Shown here: piece by piece, positions 11,001 through 22,715 of the stretch
How positions within the stretch are numbered: position 1 is the first letter of the stretch
Layout: each line of letters begins with the position of its first letter
DNA from: Serripes groenlandicus
Taxonomy: Eukaryota > Mollusca > Bivalvia > Cardiida > Cardiidae
Length of the DNA: 64,000 bases
Direction of reading: 5' to 3'
Assembly: GCA_031761405.1 (NCBI GenBank)
Contig: JASEVX010000037.1
Coordinates: forward strand, 620,001 to 684,000
Made by a program: the position numbers and the translations under genes
The notes under the pieces: model-generated
Told to the model about the DNA's origin: nothing
The model's database searches: none
The model's input: only the letters and a program-made list of their open reading frames with translations

Positions 11001-11574
11001 CCGACAATGTGTACATTGATTGAAATAAACTTGTGTCATGTCGATTCAAGCTCTTATTTGCGGATTTAAAAGTGCAATTGTGGATTATTTAACGGTTCAT
11101 CATGGAAAAAAAGTGTTAAGTAGTGAAAACGGAGCTTAAAAGTGTTTTAAAGAGATTTAAAAAAAGTAGTTCCGAAAATCTGGCTAGTGAGCTATATCGC
11201 ACACTAGGCGATATTGCTCAGTAGACAAAAAGCATGTTATAGGTTTTCTCAAGTTAGGAAATCTCTATATTTTATCATTCAGTATATAATATAAACACAT
11301 ATTGACCTTGTTAACGAGCCTGCAAAAAATGTGCAGTGTTATGATTACTAACTGTTTTAATTTCTTTCCTGTTTTAGCAAAGTGCTCAAGGTGAGTTATT
11401 GTGATCATCCTTTGTCTGGGGTCGGGTGTCAAGCGTCTGTGTGTCAACATCTTCTCCTCTGTAACCAGTGGGCAACACAGAAAGCATCCTCTTAATTTCC
11501 TCATTTTTGTTGACCACCTACACAATTCCTTCAAGCCATTTTTATTGGCCATGTTGAAAGGGGCGGGACTATTT

Positions 11575-11822
11575 CAAGGGCTTGGCGTGAAACGGTTGTA
11601 ACTAAAAACCTATTTTGAAAACCCTGGTTTAGGGGCAATGTTGACCCCTTTGTAAACAATGCAAATTTAGGTGCCATTGCTCAGAACGAGCAATGGCACC
11701 TAAATTTCTATTGTTTACCAAGAAAAATGATTTAACGATTTTTAAACACTTTATGGCGAGGTGATTAACCTTGGTAAAAAAATACCAATTTGAGTTACAA
11801 CCGTTTCACGCCAAGCCCTCGA
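11575..11822 (+). repeat. MITE with GGGCTTGGCG terminal inverted repeats
   Basis: Ends AAGGGCTTGGCGTGAAACGG and CCGTTTCACGCCAAGCCCT. Its centre is a long hairpin, TTTAGGTGCCATTGCTC / GAGCAATGGCACCTAAA. Confidence 0.82.
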
Positions 11823-12121
11823 TTTTGTCTTGTGTGACTAAAGTGAAAACATTAAACAAGAATTGCGTAGACATGTTCCTTGAGTGGCCCTCTACCTGAA
11901 TACCATAAGCCATGTTGATTGGTCAAAAGACATGGCCACCAGGCCCTTTATGCCCTGAGTGTAAGATTCAGAAAATGAAAGTCTGATTTTGAAATACTAA
12001 CTGGTACATAAGACATTTCTTTTGTGACCTTGTAAGTCATACTAATTTGATAAAAGACAGACAGGATAGTGTTTGGGGTTATTTCATCTTGTGACAGTGG
12101 AATTATACTGGACCTCTTGAA

Positions 12122-12327
12122 TTAACCCTTTCCCTCATACGACAATTCTGTAGCAGACGACTTTGAACATTTTTTGTCAAAACATAGAAAAACTCCATAA
12201 TTGAATGGATAAACTATGAAAAAAAGTGGAAAACATTGTGGCAAAAGGAGAAATTGCACATTTTGTGCAATTTCTTCTTTTGTCTTTATGTTTTCAAAAA
12301 GTCGTCTGCTGTAGAGGCGTCAGAAAG
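12122..12327 (+). repeat. TTAA hairpin MITE, 3' end lost
   Basis: Intact TTAACCCTTTCCCTC left edge and core. The copy breaks off after GAGGCGTCAGAAAGC. Confidence 0.82.
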
Positions 12328-12766
12328 CATCATGAGTTATTGTGGTTAGCATGACAAATATGTATTACATATATAAGTCTTTTTGTATAATTATGATTTT
12401 AATGGAATGTTGATTTATCAATACATTTTTACAGAATATGTGAATAAATATACAAACTATCTTATTTTAGTAAAAAGAATTTTATTATGATTATAATTCT
12501 ATCCCAGACACACAATAGTATAAGTGCACAAGAAAAGTGACAATGTGAGCAAAGCACCCTTTTTCCTGCTAATTGTGTCTTCGCTCAAGAATGTTGAGTG
12601 AGATATAGGTTCTTTTCTGCTTACGGTGGGTGGCAACGGGCACTTTTTCAATTACTCCGCAACCCTTGCTCAATCATTGTCAGATGTTTTGTCGGACATG
12701 ATGGAGCATCATTCAACGGCCATCAATTGCCAGACCCTAAACCTAGTGAGGTAACTTAAACATTGG

Positions 12767-12996
12767 TTAACCCTTTCCCTCATATAGATGCTTTCCAACG
12801 CCTCTGCAGCAGACGGCTTTTTGAAAACATAGTGACAAGAAAAGAAATTGCTCAAAACTAGCAATTTCTTCTTTTGCCACAATGTTTTCCACTTTTAGTC
12901 ATAGGTTATCCATTCAATTATAGAGATTTTCTATTTTTTGACAAAATATATTCAAAGTCGTCTGCTGCAGAATTGTCGTATGTGGGAAAGTGTTAA
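12767..12996 (-). repeat. TTAA hairpin MITE, inverted, full length
   Basis: Same family in reverse orientation: the CATATAGATGC end comes first, the GACAATTCTGCAG end last. TTAA is present on both sides. Confidence 0.87.
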
Positions 12997-13739
12997 CACT
13001 GACTCTAGACGCCACGTTTTTCATCCAATCATCAAGAAAGTTTATCAGAACATATGTCTCCATCAAATCTCTGTTACGTTCGAAACTGGACCATGGGGGC
13101 AACACAATTAATCACTAGGTCAAATAATTTCAGAATATCTTGGAAACACTCATGAAGTCTCTTGTTTTAAAAAAGGTTTTCAGAGAAGGGCGAAACACCC
13201 ACAGCTAGAGGTCATGTTTATTTATGTTTCAGAGCCATACTTATGTTTGTCAAATTTGTTTATTTTGTACTCGAGTGTCTACGGAAAGCTTTTCAGGGAA
13301 ATATTTTGAAACAGTTATTTAACTAAAGGACCTTTTGATCTCTTCTCGGCAATAACCGAATTGGTCATGCTTTATAAAACGGCAAGCCACGGTTATTATG
13401 CGGGCTGTCAGTCAGTTCGAACACCAGGCTTTGGTCAGCATTCTATCCGACGTTTGACGAAAATATATGCAACAATTAAGCATCATTTGAATTCAACCAA
13501 TGTGCTAGAAGTGTACATGCGCAAGAAAGCCATGGGGCAAATGATCTGTAAAAGTGACCAAAGCAACCAATCCATCATGTTTATAAAACGTGTCAACGTC
13601 ACCAACATGTGCACAATGTTTATTTTAGATATCTGTACAGGTTCTGAAGATTAAAACATCAGAAAGCCCCGACTAGCATCGTATTGAACAATGTGAGTTT
13701 CAGATCAGCCTGTACAATTCCTCAAAACTTCTGGCATAG

Positions 13740-13960
13740 AATAACCCTTTATGGATGCATCTGCAGCAGAGGACTTTTGAAACGAGCAATTTCTCCCTTT
13801 GCCACAATGTTTCCAACTCTTTCCGATACCCTTGCCCTCATACATTATAACAGGGACACTATATTACATTGTAATATAGTGTCCCTGATGATAATTATCA
13901 ATATTTTTGCCCGTATGTTTTCAAAGTCGGCTGTTTCAAATGTGTATGTGAAAAAATGTA
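13740..13960 (-). repeat. Diverged TTAA-type MITE with a perfect palindrome
   Basis: Left edge ATAACCCTTTATGGATGC; core GAGCAATTTCTCCCTTTGCC. The palindrome at 13851-13887 interrupts its right half. Confidence 0.6.
13851..13887. repeat. 37-nt near-perfect palindrome
   Basis: CAGGGACACTATATTACA, one central T, then its exact reverse complement: two 18-bp arms. Confidence 0.93.
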
Positions 13961-14229
13961 ACATTGATTTTATTTCAATTGCGTCCAAAGACTTAACTTA
14001 TATTGATATCCCTCAATATCTGCTTCCTGGAGAAATTACCAATACTCGCGCCTTTTGAACGTCCTATGGATATAACCCACGCGGCACAGGGTTCGAATCC
14101 GGGATCTTATGTACAATCATTTGACGCTCTTTCACTGTATTTCAATCTTGCTTCTCACCGTGGTTAGTTATTAACCGATTCAAACTATCATTTCAACAAA
14201 ATTTAAAATCTGATCCAAATCATTATAAA

Positions 14230-14473
14230 TGAGCCGTCCCGTGAGAAAACCAACATTGTCGACTGCGTAAAGTATCGACCCGGATCAGCATAAGCATGAC
14301 GCGCAGTCTTACCCGGTTAGAAAGTTTTCGCCTCTTGTAGATGTTTTGTTTCAGTAATCATTACTCTATCCCCCTGAGACGGAATATGTCGGCTCGGATC
14401 AGTCTGCGGAGGCTGATCTGGGTCAATACATTACGCAGAGGCCATAATGCTGGTTTTCTCGCGGAACGGCTCA
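14230..14473 (+). repeat. GAGCCG MITE
   Basis: Terminal inverted repeat TGAGCCGTCCCGTGAGAAAA ... GCGGAACGGCTCA, with inner inverted GCGTAAAGTATCGACCCGGA / CAATACATTACGCAGAG. GC-rich, unlike its surroundings. Confidence 0.83.
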
Positions 14474-14678
14474 TATGTTAACGTTTGCCCACATACACAA
14501 AATCTGCAGCAGACGACTTTGAACATTACATTTCTCCTTTTGGCACAATGTTTTCAAAAGTAATCTGCTACAGATGTTCAAAAATGAATTATTTCGTGCC
14601 AAAAATGACTTCTGAATCGTAGAGAATATTTTTTGGAGTTTTATAGTTTCGGGGTCCGAATTAAAAATTGCTTTGAAA

Positions 14679-15292
14679 CAACAGATCGCCTATCGCCAGA
14701 TAATAACAACAGATCGCCTATCACCAGATAATAACAACAGATCGCCTATTACCAGTTAATAACAACAGATCGCCTATCACCAGTTAATAACAACGGATCG
14801 CCTATCAGCAGATAATAACAGATCGCATATTACCAGTTAATAACAACAGATCGCCTATCACCAGATAATAACAACAGATCGCCTCTTACCAGCTAATAAC
14901 AGATCGCATATCACCAGATAATAACAACAGATCGCCTATCACCAGATAATAACAACAGAGCGCCTATTACCAGTTAATAACAACAGATCGCCTATCACCA
15001 GATAATAACAACAGATCGCCTATTACCAGTTAATAACAACAGATCGCCTATCACCAGATAATAACAACATATCGCCTATCACCAGATAATAACAACAGAT
15101 CGCCTATTACCAGCTAATAACAACAGATCGCCTATCATCAGATAATAACAACATATCGCCTATCACCAGATAATAACAACAGATCGCCTATCACCAGATA
15201 ATAACAACATATCTACTATCACCAGATAATAACAACAGATCGCCTATCACCAAATAATAACAACAGATCGCCCACCATCAGCTAATAACGGA
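14679..15292. repeat. 28-bp satellite, about 22 units
   Basis: Unit ACAACAGATCGCCTATCACC + AGATAATA. Variants alternate CACCAGATAA and TACCAGTTAA, suggesting a higher-order pattern. Confidence 0.92.
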
Positions 15293-15299
15293 AATTAAC

Positions 15300-15423
15300 A
15301 AAGCCCACAGTGGTAGAGCGTCGGCCTCTCGTACTAAGGTCCCGGATTCGAATCCCGTGACGAGCGGGTTCTGTCATTCAGATTTTTCCACACAAAAGGC
15401 ACGAGTACTGGTTTGTGTCTCCA
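15300..15423 (+). mobile_element. tRNA-like SINE fragment
   Basis: GTGGTAGAGCGTCGGCC (A box) and GGATTCGAATCCCGTGACG (B box), then GCGGGTTCTGTCATTCAG. Similar body at 23570-23634. Confidence 0.6.
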
Positions 15424-15548
15424 TGATGAGCAATTTCTACTTTTGCCACAATGTTTCCAACTCTATTTAATGTTTAAACTCTCATTTATGGAGATATTTC
15501 ACATTTTAGCCAATATGTTTTCAAAGTCGTATATGGGAAAGGGTTAAA
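15424..15548 (+). repeat. TTAA-type MITE, right half
   Basis: GATGAGCAATTTCTACTTTTGCC to GGGAAAGGGTTAAA, lying between a SINE fragment and the 45-bp satellite. Confidence 0.7.
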
Positions 15549-15622
15549 CTAAAAGTCACTACATAGTCTCGTGGCTTGTTTTTTTTAGTGCCAACATATT
15601 AAACAAAATACGACTATTCAAA

Positions 15623-16028
15623 TTTACGATAGCCCATGTGTTTTTGAAGCGCCTTGTTGTTCCACTTGACAATAGCCCATGTGTTATTGAAGCGCCTTGT
15701 TATTCCACTTTACGATAGCCCATGTGATTTTTGAAGTGCCTTGTTGTTCCACTTTACGATAGCCAATGTGTTTTTGAAACGCATTAATTGTTGTTCCACT
15801 TTACGATAGCCCATGTGTTTTTTAACGCATTAATTGTTGTTCCACTTTACGATAGCCTATGTGTTTTTGAAGCGCCTTGTTGTTCCACTTTACGATAGCC
15901 CATGTGATTTTGAAACGCATTAATTGTTGTTCTACTTTACGATAGCCCATGTGATTTTGAAGCGCATAATTGTTGTTCCACTTTACGATAGCCCATGTGA
16001 TTTTGAAACGCATTAATTGTTGTTCTAC
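15623..16028. repeat. 43-50-bp satellite
   Basis: Units of TTCCACTTTACGATAGCCCA + TGTGTTTTTGAAGCGCC, nine copies, with two variants (GCGCCTTGTTG and ACGCATTAATTGTTG). Confidence 0.88.
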
Positions 16029-16148
16029 TAGGTGACATTTACCGAGGATTGAACTCTTATCGAAACTTTATGCATGCTCGATCATACAACTTTTCTTTAT
16101 GAAACGTCTTTAATATTCCACTCGTTTCGGATTAACCTTTGGTCATGT

Positions 16149-16382
16149 TTTAACCCACCCCTTTCCTACACACAGGAAATCTGTAGCAGACGACTTTAAA
16201 ATAATTAAGTCAAACATATAGATAATCTCTATAAATGATGGTACGATAATTGAATTGAGTTGAAATCATTGTGGCAAAAGGAGAAATTGCTCATAATGAG
16301 CAATTTCTCCATTTGCCACGATTATTTCAAAAGTCGTCTGCTGCTGAGGAGTCAGAACGCGTCTGTATGTGGGAAAGGGTTT
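16149..16382 (+). repeat. Diverged TTAA-type MITE
   Basis: Left edge TTTAACCCACCCCTTTCC, core TTGCTCATAATGAGCAA, right edge GTGGGAAAGGGTTT. Confidence 0.72.
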
Positions 16383-16539
16383 GACCCGGTCTCGACCCAC
16401 AGTTATTTCAGAACCGATAAGAGATGATTTAGTTTTTGTATTTTGAGCCACTTGCAATAGTATTTCACTTAATCCCAAGCATTACAGAATCGTGGTTGCA
16501 GCGGCGCTAGAAAAGCGTTGAAAAGTAAAAAACAATATT

Positions 16540-16876
16540 TAACCCTTTCTCACCAGTTGGCGCAAAAGCAGCAGATCACTTTTGAAAAAAAATGATCATG
16601 ATGAGTAATTTAAGATTGGCCACAATGTTTTCAGTTTCATTTAACAATTAGGCTATTTTTTATGGAGATTTTTCAGGTTTTTGTCACTATGTTTAAAAAG
16701 TCGTCTGCTGAAGATTTGTTGTATGTCGGAGCAAAACGAGCAATTTCTCCTTTTGCCACAAAGTTTTCAACCTTTTTTCAGTAAATATACCTACAATTAT
16801 AGAGATTTCCATACTTTTGAGTAGACATTTTTAAAGTCGTCTACTGCAGATGTGTTGTATGTTGGAAAGGGTTATA
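16540..16876. repeat. Two merged diverged TTAA-type MITE pieces
   Basis: A first piece (16540-16725) starts TTAACCCTTTCTCACC. A second (about 16735-16876) starts inside the core (CGAGCAATTTCTCC) and ends GTTGGAAAGGGTTA. Confidence 0.58.
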
Positions 16877-17265
16877 CAAGGTAATATTGTGAAACATATT
16901 ATAGATTCCTGTCATCATGCTTGTGTATTTAATCCTATATGTCTTGAAGAGAATTTGTACGATCACATTTTCTTCGCCTTGCCTTTGTTTTATTGAGGTG
17001 TTACGCTGTTCTCAACACTATTACGGTTATATCACGGCGACAATTCACTTAGTCATGATCCCGGAGTAAACAAACCAGTGCTAGGCCAGGAAATGTGCCT
17101 TGTCCTAGGGCACTCCACTATGACCGCCTCGACTTTGGACCAAACTCGGGACGCCCGGTTCCAAATCACCGACGCTTACCACTCGTCCACAGCGGAAGCC
17201 CCGTTATTGTAGTATCCTTAGAACACGAACATAGAAATAAATCGGAACTATTTTTGAAGTTTGTC

Positions 17266-17478
17266 TTAACCCTTTCAGCGCCGAATTGTTTAAAGTAGAC
17301 TCGTCCATGTTCAAACTCGGACGACTCTATTTTCATGTTATAGGATTTTTGGATTAGTTTTATAACTCACAGCCAAACAATGCAGATTTCAGGTGAGACA
17401 GCTCGTTACGAGCTGACTCACCTGAATCTGTATTGTTTGCAAAAAGCTGAATATTGCCTTTGGCGCTGAAAGAGTTAA
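17266..17478 (+). repeat. Second TTAA MITE family (CAGCGCC type)
   Basis: 213 bp with TTAACCCTTTCAGCGCCGAA at the left and GGCGCTGAAAGAGTTAA at the right. Centre AGGTGAGACAGCTCG / CGAGCTGACTCACCT forms a strong hairpin. The interior is unrelated to the main family, but the TTAACCCTTTC edge is shared. Confidence 0.82.
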
Positions 17479-17847
17479 AAACAAAAAAACACAGACATTA
17501 AAACCATTTTGACTTCGTAAACTATGATATGTAGAAGATAAAATCGGGCTGCACATATTGCTTTCCGCAATAAATTACATGTGGGGCTGCGCTACAAGCA
17601 GACGATCATTGAAGGCTGAGGCTACAGTAATGGGCGTCTGTACGGACCCATGTGAGTCTTCAATGTGCGTAGATGCGATTTAACCCCTTTCTTAGTTTCT
17701 ACATACAGACGATTTCTGACGCTTCTGCAACAAGTAACTTTTGAAAACATTGCGGCAATAGGAGAAATTGCTCACAATGTTTTCAGCTCTCTACAATATC
17801 TTTTGATTTCATTTATAGAGATTTACCCATTATTTACTTATATGTTT

Positions 17848-18066
17848 TTAACCCTTTCCCCCATACGACAATTCTGTAGCAGACGACTTTAAACATATTT
17901 TGTCAAAAAGTAGAAAATCTCTATAATTGAATGCTAAAAGTGGAAAATATTGTGGCAAAAGGAGAAAATTGCTCGTTTTGAGCAATTTCTTCTTTTGTCA
18001 CTATGTTTTCAAAAATCCGTCTGCTGCAGGGGCGTCAGAAAGCGTCTATATGAGGGAAAGCGTTAA
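17848..18066 (+). repeat. TTAA hairpin MITE, full length
   Basis: Inserted into an older diverged copy: the sequence before (17680-17847, up to TTATATG) and after (AGTCATCTGCTGCAG) reads as two halves of one relative. Confidence 0.84.
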
Positions 18067-18557
18067 AGTCATCTGCTGCAGTTTTTGTTGTTAAATGGAT
18101 TAGACCTACCTATCATCGTCAGATACCGTCTGAACCTGTACCGGGAACCGATATTAAGTATTCTATTGCAGAGTGGCTGTCTGTGGTGTCTACCTCTTAT
18201 CAATTGTTCATTTTTTCTAAATCTTTGCTGAGCTGTTTATTAAGTCGTCTTCTCACTTCAGGCAGGCATGTTGTATGTGGGAAAGGGTTAATAATTTTAA
18301 AAACACACCTCGAAAAATAGAGATAAATATTCACGTGACGTAACTCAATTAGCGATATCGATCTTTATCTGATCTGATCTTAATGTCTGGAAACAATCCC
18401 CGATGCTGACCATATGCACTTTCTCTCTCTCCAAACAGAACTGTTTTCCACTATTTCACCTGATGCAGACTACTTTTGCCACAGCTTCGGCAGATGACGT
18501 TTTAAACAAAAGCACTGCAGTGCTGACGGCCTGGGGGCTGCTGGAAGGTTGGATTTG

Positions 18558-18753
18558 TCGATGCACGGGCCCTACGGCCCCCTGGTTAATCCGCCACTGT
18601 ATATTTCACGGGACTTCTTTCGTGGGGTGGGGGAGTCAGCCGCTAAATCCGCCACTACATTTGCCACGCTTTTTCTTTGCTTACCATTCATTTTCGACGC
18701 ACGGGCCTAAGGCCCCCGGTTAATCCGCCACTGTATTTTTCACGTGACTTCTT
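18558..18753 (+). repeat. Direct repeat pair of about 60 bp
   Basis: 18558-18621 and 18695-18753 share GCACGGGCC, GGTTAATCCGCCACTGTAT and TTTCACG.GACTTCTTTC. Confidence 0.7.
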
Positions 18754-19318
18754 TCTTTTTTCCCGTTCCTCTTCGCGAATGTTAATAATGTTAATAAGCG
18801 TCCATATTTGACCTCTTGGCGCATTAATTTCTAAAGCATTTTCTAAAATAAAAATTACTGTTTCAGAGAAGTGGTTTTCGCTCTTAAAGAACACCTCCAA
18901 GACCAACAGCCCAAGAGATCACTGCTCACCTCTGAAATGATTCCGTAAGTAAAGTTAATTAATTGATTGGAGTTTACGCCGTTTCAACGGTTATAACATA
19001 TCTATTACGGCTACCTTTTTCAGAAAAAAAAGTAAAATGTTTGTAAACGAAAATTATACAGCAGATTATGGTCATAAATATAGATTTTAGACGTGATTGA
19101 CTAGACGATGATAATGTCCAATTCGTGCTTTTTGCATGACCAATATAATATACATATTTGGAACTGGTATTGTTTATATATACATGAGTCTTTTATTTTT
19201 TGTGTCAATATACGCAGTCAAGCATCTCCAAACGAATAATATTTTGAAATGTTGTCACTTCATATGATTCAAAATGCGTCTCTATTTGAAAAACATTTAT
19301 CTGTTACAAGACATCTTA

Positions 19319-19553
19319 TAACGATTTCCCACTTGTAGACGCATTTTGACACATCTGTGGCAGACGACTTTTCAAAACATTTTGACAAAAGTAGAAATTG
19401 CTCATAATAAGAATAGTCAGCTATGTTTTCCTTTTGACACCATGTTTTCAACTATATTCAATCATTTCACTTGTATTTATAGATGTTCAATACTGTTGCC
19501 TTGGTATTGTTAAACTCGTCGGCTGCAAATAAAATGTATGTGGGAAAGGGTTA
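19319..19553 (-). repeat. Diverged TTAA-type MITE
   Basis: Left ATAACGATTTCCCACTTG, then TGTGGCAGACGACTTTTC; right edge GTGGGAAAGGGTTAA. Confidence 0.68.
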
Positions 19554-19589
19554 AAAAAGAGCACAGTTACAACATCACAAATATTATTT

Positions 19590-19848
19590 CCCGCTGCCCT
19601 GTGATAAAGTGGTTAAATCGTCCGCATTGGGAACGGGAGACTAGAGTTCGATCACCGGTCGGATCACATCAAAGACTTTGAAAACAGAAGAAGTAATTGT
19701 TTCAGTGTGTTGCTCAGTTGTACGACTGATACATCGGTGTTAGGATTATTTTAAACACCATGGTGCTGGTAAAAACACAGAAAACGCCGTGATATAACTG
19801 AATCACGATTGAAAAACGACGTTAAAAGCGACTGAACTCCAGATACCC
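19590..19848 (+). mobile_element. Third tRNA-like SINE
   Basis: The head has GATAAAGTGGTTAAATCG (A-box-like) and AGAGTTCGATCACCGG (B box). It has a different body but the same 3' piece, AACGCCGTGATATAACTGAA then GTTAAAAGCGACTGAAC. Confidence 0.65.
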
Positions 19849-20252
19849 AACTGTCGAAAAAAAAAATCAAATTTTAAGAAAATAAGTGTTTTTTTTTGTA
19901 TTTGGGGCATTAAAATATGATAACTGACATATTACATACCCCTATAATCGGTGAGATTTTCTTGTTTTCGATACTTTTTCCATCGCAAATTCTACCCTGT
20001 CAGTAACGGGGTAAGTATTTTTTAAATAGGAAACCCCTTCATCGGGACAATTGAAAACGACTCAAATTCACTTTATTGATAAAAACGATACATTTTTTAC
20101 CCTGGTTTTACTTGGATAACATAAAGAATAACATTTAGGGCGAATTCAATATTTTTTTTTTATTTTTTTTTCTCGTGCCATCTGGATTTCAGTCGCTTTA
20201 AACACCATTCAAACAAACTAAAAACCTCGATAAAAACAAAACAATGTTCACA

Positions 20253-20480
20253 TGAGTCGTTCTATGAGAACACCAACAATGTGGACTCTGCGTAAAGTAT
20301 CGATCCGGATCAGCCTAAGCATGCCGCGCAGGTTAACCCGGACAGACACTTTTCGCCTCCTGTAGATTTCCTGTTTCAGGAATAACTACTGTATACATCT
20401 ATCCCCCCTTAGACGGAATGTGTCGGCCGGATCAGTCTGCGCGGATAGCGCAGGCTGATCTGGTCGATACATTACGCAGA
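20253..20480 (+). repeat. GAGCCG MITE, right end lost
   Basis: Starts TGAGTCGTTCTATGAGAACA; ends at ATTACGCAGA, 10 bp before the next copy. Confidence 0.8.
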
Positions 20481-20490
20481 TATATTGATA

Positions 20491-20757
20491 TGAGCCGTCC
20501 CTCGAGAAAACCAACAATGTGGACATTGTGCGTAAAGTATCGATCCGGATCAGCCTAAAGCATGCCGCGCAGGTTAACCCGGATAGACACTTTTCGCCTC
20601 ATGTGGATTTCCTGTTTCGGGAATCATTACTCTATACCTCTATCCCCACTGAGACGGAATGTGTCGGCCCGGATTGATCTGCGCATATTGCGCAGGCTGA
20701 TCCGGGTCGATACATTAAGTAGAGTCCGTCATGTTGGTTTTCTCGTGAAACGGCTTA
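20491..20757 (+). repeat. GAGCCG MITE, full length
   Basis: TGAGCCGTCCCTCGAGAAAA to TCGTGAAACGGCTTA. In tandem with the copy at 20253. Confidence 0.83.
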
Positions 20758-21031
20758 GTTATAGCAATGGCATTATGCCAAACGGTTGTAACTTAATTTT
20801 GTTATAAGATGTACATACAGCCGTTTTGAGTGAAGCCTACAATATGTCAACCTGGCCATGTCCTTTGTACAATGTTGAGGAATGTGGAAGAATTGGATCA
20901 TATTGTACGAATAAGCAGGTTGATCATTATCTTATCTGGTCACAAACTCCTGAAGTACCGAGGGTTATTTTTCAATATCATGATTCATTTGATATCCATA
21001 ATTGTTTACAAGAGTATATCAACCTTGAACA

Positions 21032-21261
21032 TTAACAGGTTCCCTCATATAGACGCTTTCTGACGCCTCTGTAGCAGACGGATTTTTGAAAACATAGTGA
21101 CAAAAGAAGAAATTGCTCAAAACGAGCAATTTCTCCTTTTGCCCCAATGTTTTCCCTTTTTATTTATAGGTTATCCATTCAATTATAGAGATTTTCCATT
21201 TTTTGACAAAATATGTTCAAAGTCGTCTGCCGCAGAATTGTCGTATGAGGCAAAGGGTTAA
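21032..21261 (-). repeat. TTAA hairpin MITE, inverted, full length
   Basis: Starts TTAACAGGTTCCCTC and ends CAAAGGGTTAA; well kept core. Confidence 0.85.
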
Positions 21262-21566
21262 CACTTTCCTATATACAACAAATACTCTGCATCTAACGAC
21301 TTCAGAAACGTAATAGGCTTTAACTATAGAAAATCTCTCTAAATATACGTATTAATAGTTAATATATTTGAAAACATTGTGGCAAAAGAGGGACATTTAT
21401 CATTTTGAGGAATTTCTCTTTGTTCAACCATGTTTTTAAAAGCTAAAGACGCGTCAAAATGTCTGTGCATGTGTGTGGTCAAATGTTAATTCGTACCTCG
21501 ATAATAAATAACGGGTTATATAGGCTTTGATTAGACCGCACGTTGTGGATGACATTCAATTTATAA

Positions 21567-21702
21567 TTAAGAGATACCTTCTCACGATGTAAGTTCACAC
21601 TATGGACGTCAAACGGTGGTAGAATGTCATTGTTTAAGAGATACCTTCCCACGATGTAAGTTCACACTATGGACGTCAAACGGTGGTAGAATTTCATTGC
21701 GT
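21567..21702 (+). repeat. Tandem duplication, about 65-bp unit
   Basis: Two copies of AGAGATACCTTC.CACGATG + TAAGTTCACACTATGGACGT; nearly identical, hence recent. Confidence 0.85.
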
Positions 21703-21850
21703 TTGAACCCCGCCACAAGGAAAACGACCTACGGAGATTTTAAGTCTTAACCCTTTTCCAATTACAGGCGCTTTCTGTCGACTCTGCAGAAGACGACTTT
21801 TGAAGAAAACCCTGTAGCAAAGGAATTAATTGCTCATGATGAGCAATTAT

Positions 21851-22096
21851 CGAGGGCTTGGCGAGAAACGGTTGTAACTAAAATTGGTATTTGTTAACCA
21901 AGGTTAATCACCTCGCCATAAGGTCTTTATAAGCGTTAAATCATTTTTCTTGGTAAACAATGGAAACTTAGGTGCCATTGCTCGTTCTGAGCAATGGCAC
22001 CTAAATTTGCATTGTTTACAAAGGGGTCAAAATTGCCCCATAAACCAGGGTTCTATATTAGGTTTTTAGTTACAATCGTTTCACGCCAAGCCCTCG
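21851..22096 (-). repeat. MITE with GGGCTTGGCG terminal inverted repeats, inverted copy
   Basis: Same family as 11575-11822 in the other orientation. It is flanked by TTAT on both sides, a possible 4-bp target duplication. It sits in the core of a TTAA-type MITE (from 21748). Confidence 0.82.
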
Positions 22097-22250
22097 TTAT
22101 GTTCTCTCTTGACTACTGTGTACCGCTCATGACGGGACTCAAACCCGGGACCTTTGGATTTCGGTTCACAAACCCAATGGAAGTTTGGCCACACTACCAT
22201 CTAGTCAGTATTACCAGGGACGTAGATAAGATTACATTATAATGATTTAT

Positions 22251-22340
22251 AATGAGCAATTTCTTCTTTTGTCACTATGTTTTCAAAAAGCCGTCTGCTG
22301 CAGAGGCGTCAGAAAGCGTCTATATGAGGGAAAGAGTTAA
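22251..22340 (+). repeat. TTAA hairpin MITE, right half only
   Basis: Begins inside the central hairpin (GAGCAATTTCTTC) and ends GGGAAAGAGTTAA. Confidence 0.78.
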
Positions 22341-22585
22341 ATAGTTACTGTAATATTTATACGCGGTAGATCAGATCAATTTATTGGTGATATATAACTA
22401 ATGACATTTAATAATTGATTTTCATTTCAAACATATTTTCGCGGAATAGGATTATATGTACATGTTTTCTTATGTTTATTTTAACGGAGTAAGCTATATT
22501 GAGTTATTAATATGTTATCATCATTAATTTTCCCAACAGTGGCATATTGCAATGGACCCGTCTGTTTTATAAAAAGTGCACTGAA

Positions 22586-22715
22586 TGTACCATATTGATG
22601 ACACTGAATGTACCATATTGATGACACTGAATGTACCATATTGATGACACTGAATGTGATACTGAATGTACCATATTGATGACACTGAATGTGACACTGA
22701 ATGTACCATATTGAT
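22586..22715. repeat. 22-23-bp tandem repeat
   Basis: Units of ACTGAATGTACCATATTGAT + GAC, with short ACTGAATGTG variants. Confidence 0.88.

Noticed and set aside
13361..13654. 97-codon frame between repeats
   Set aside because: No recognisable domain, no splice or promoter context, and composition like the surrounding non-coding DNA.
14679..15292. CRISPR-like array
   Set aside because: The repeats are contiguous with no unique spacers, and the context is animal DNA.
18403..18723. 106-codon frame
   Set aside because: It crosses a direct repeat pair and shows no similarity that I recognise.
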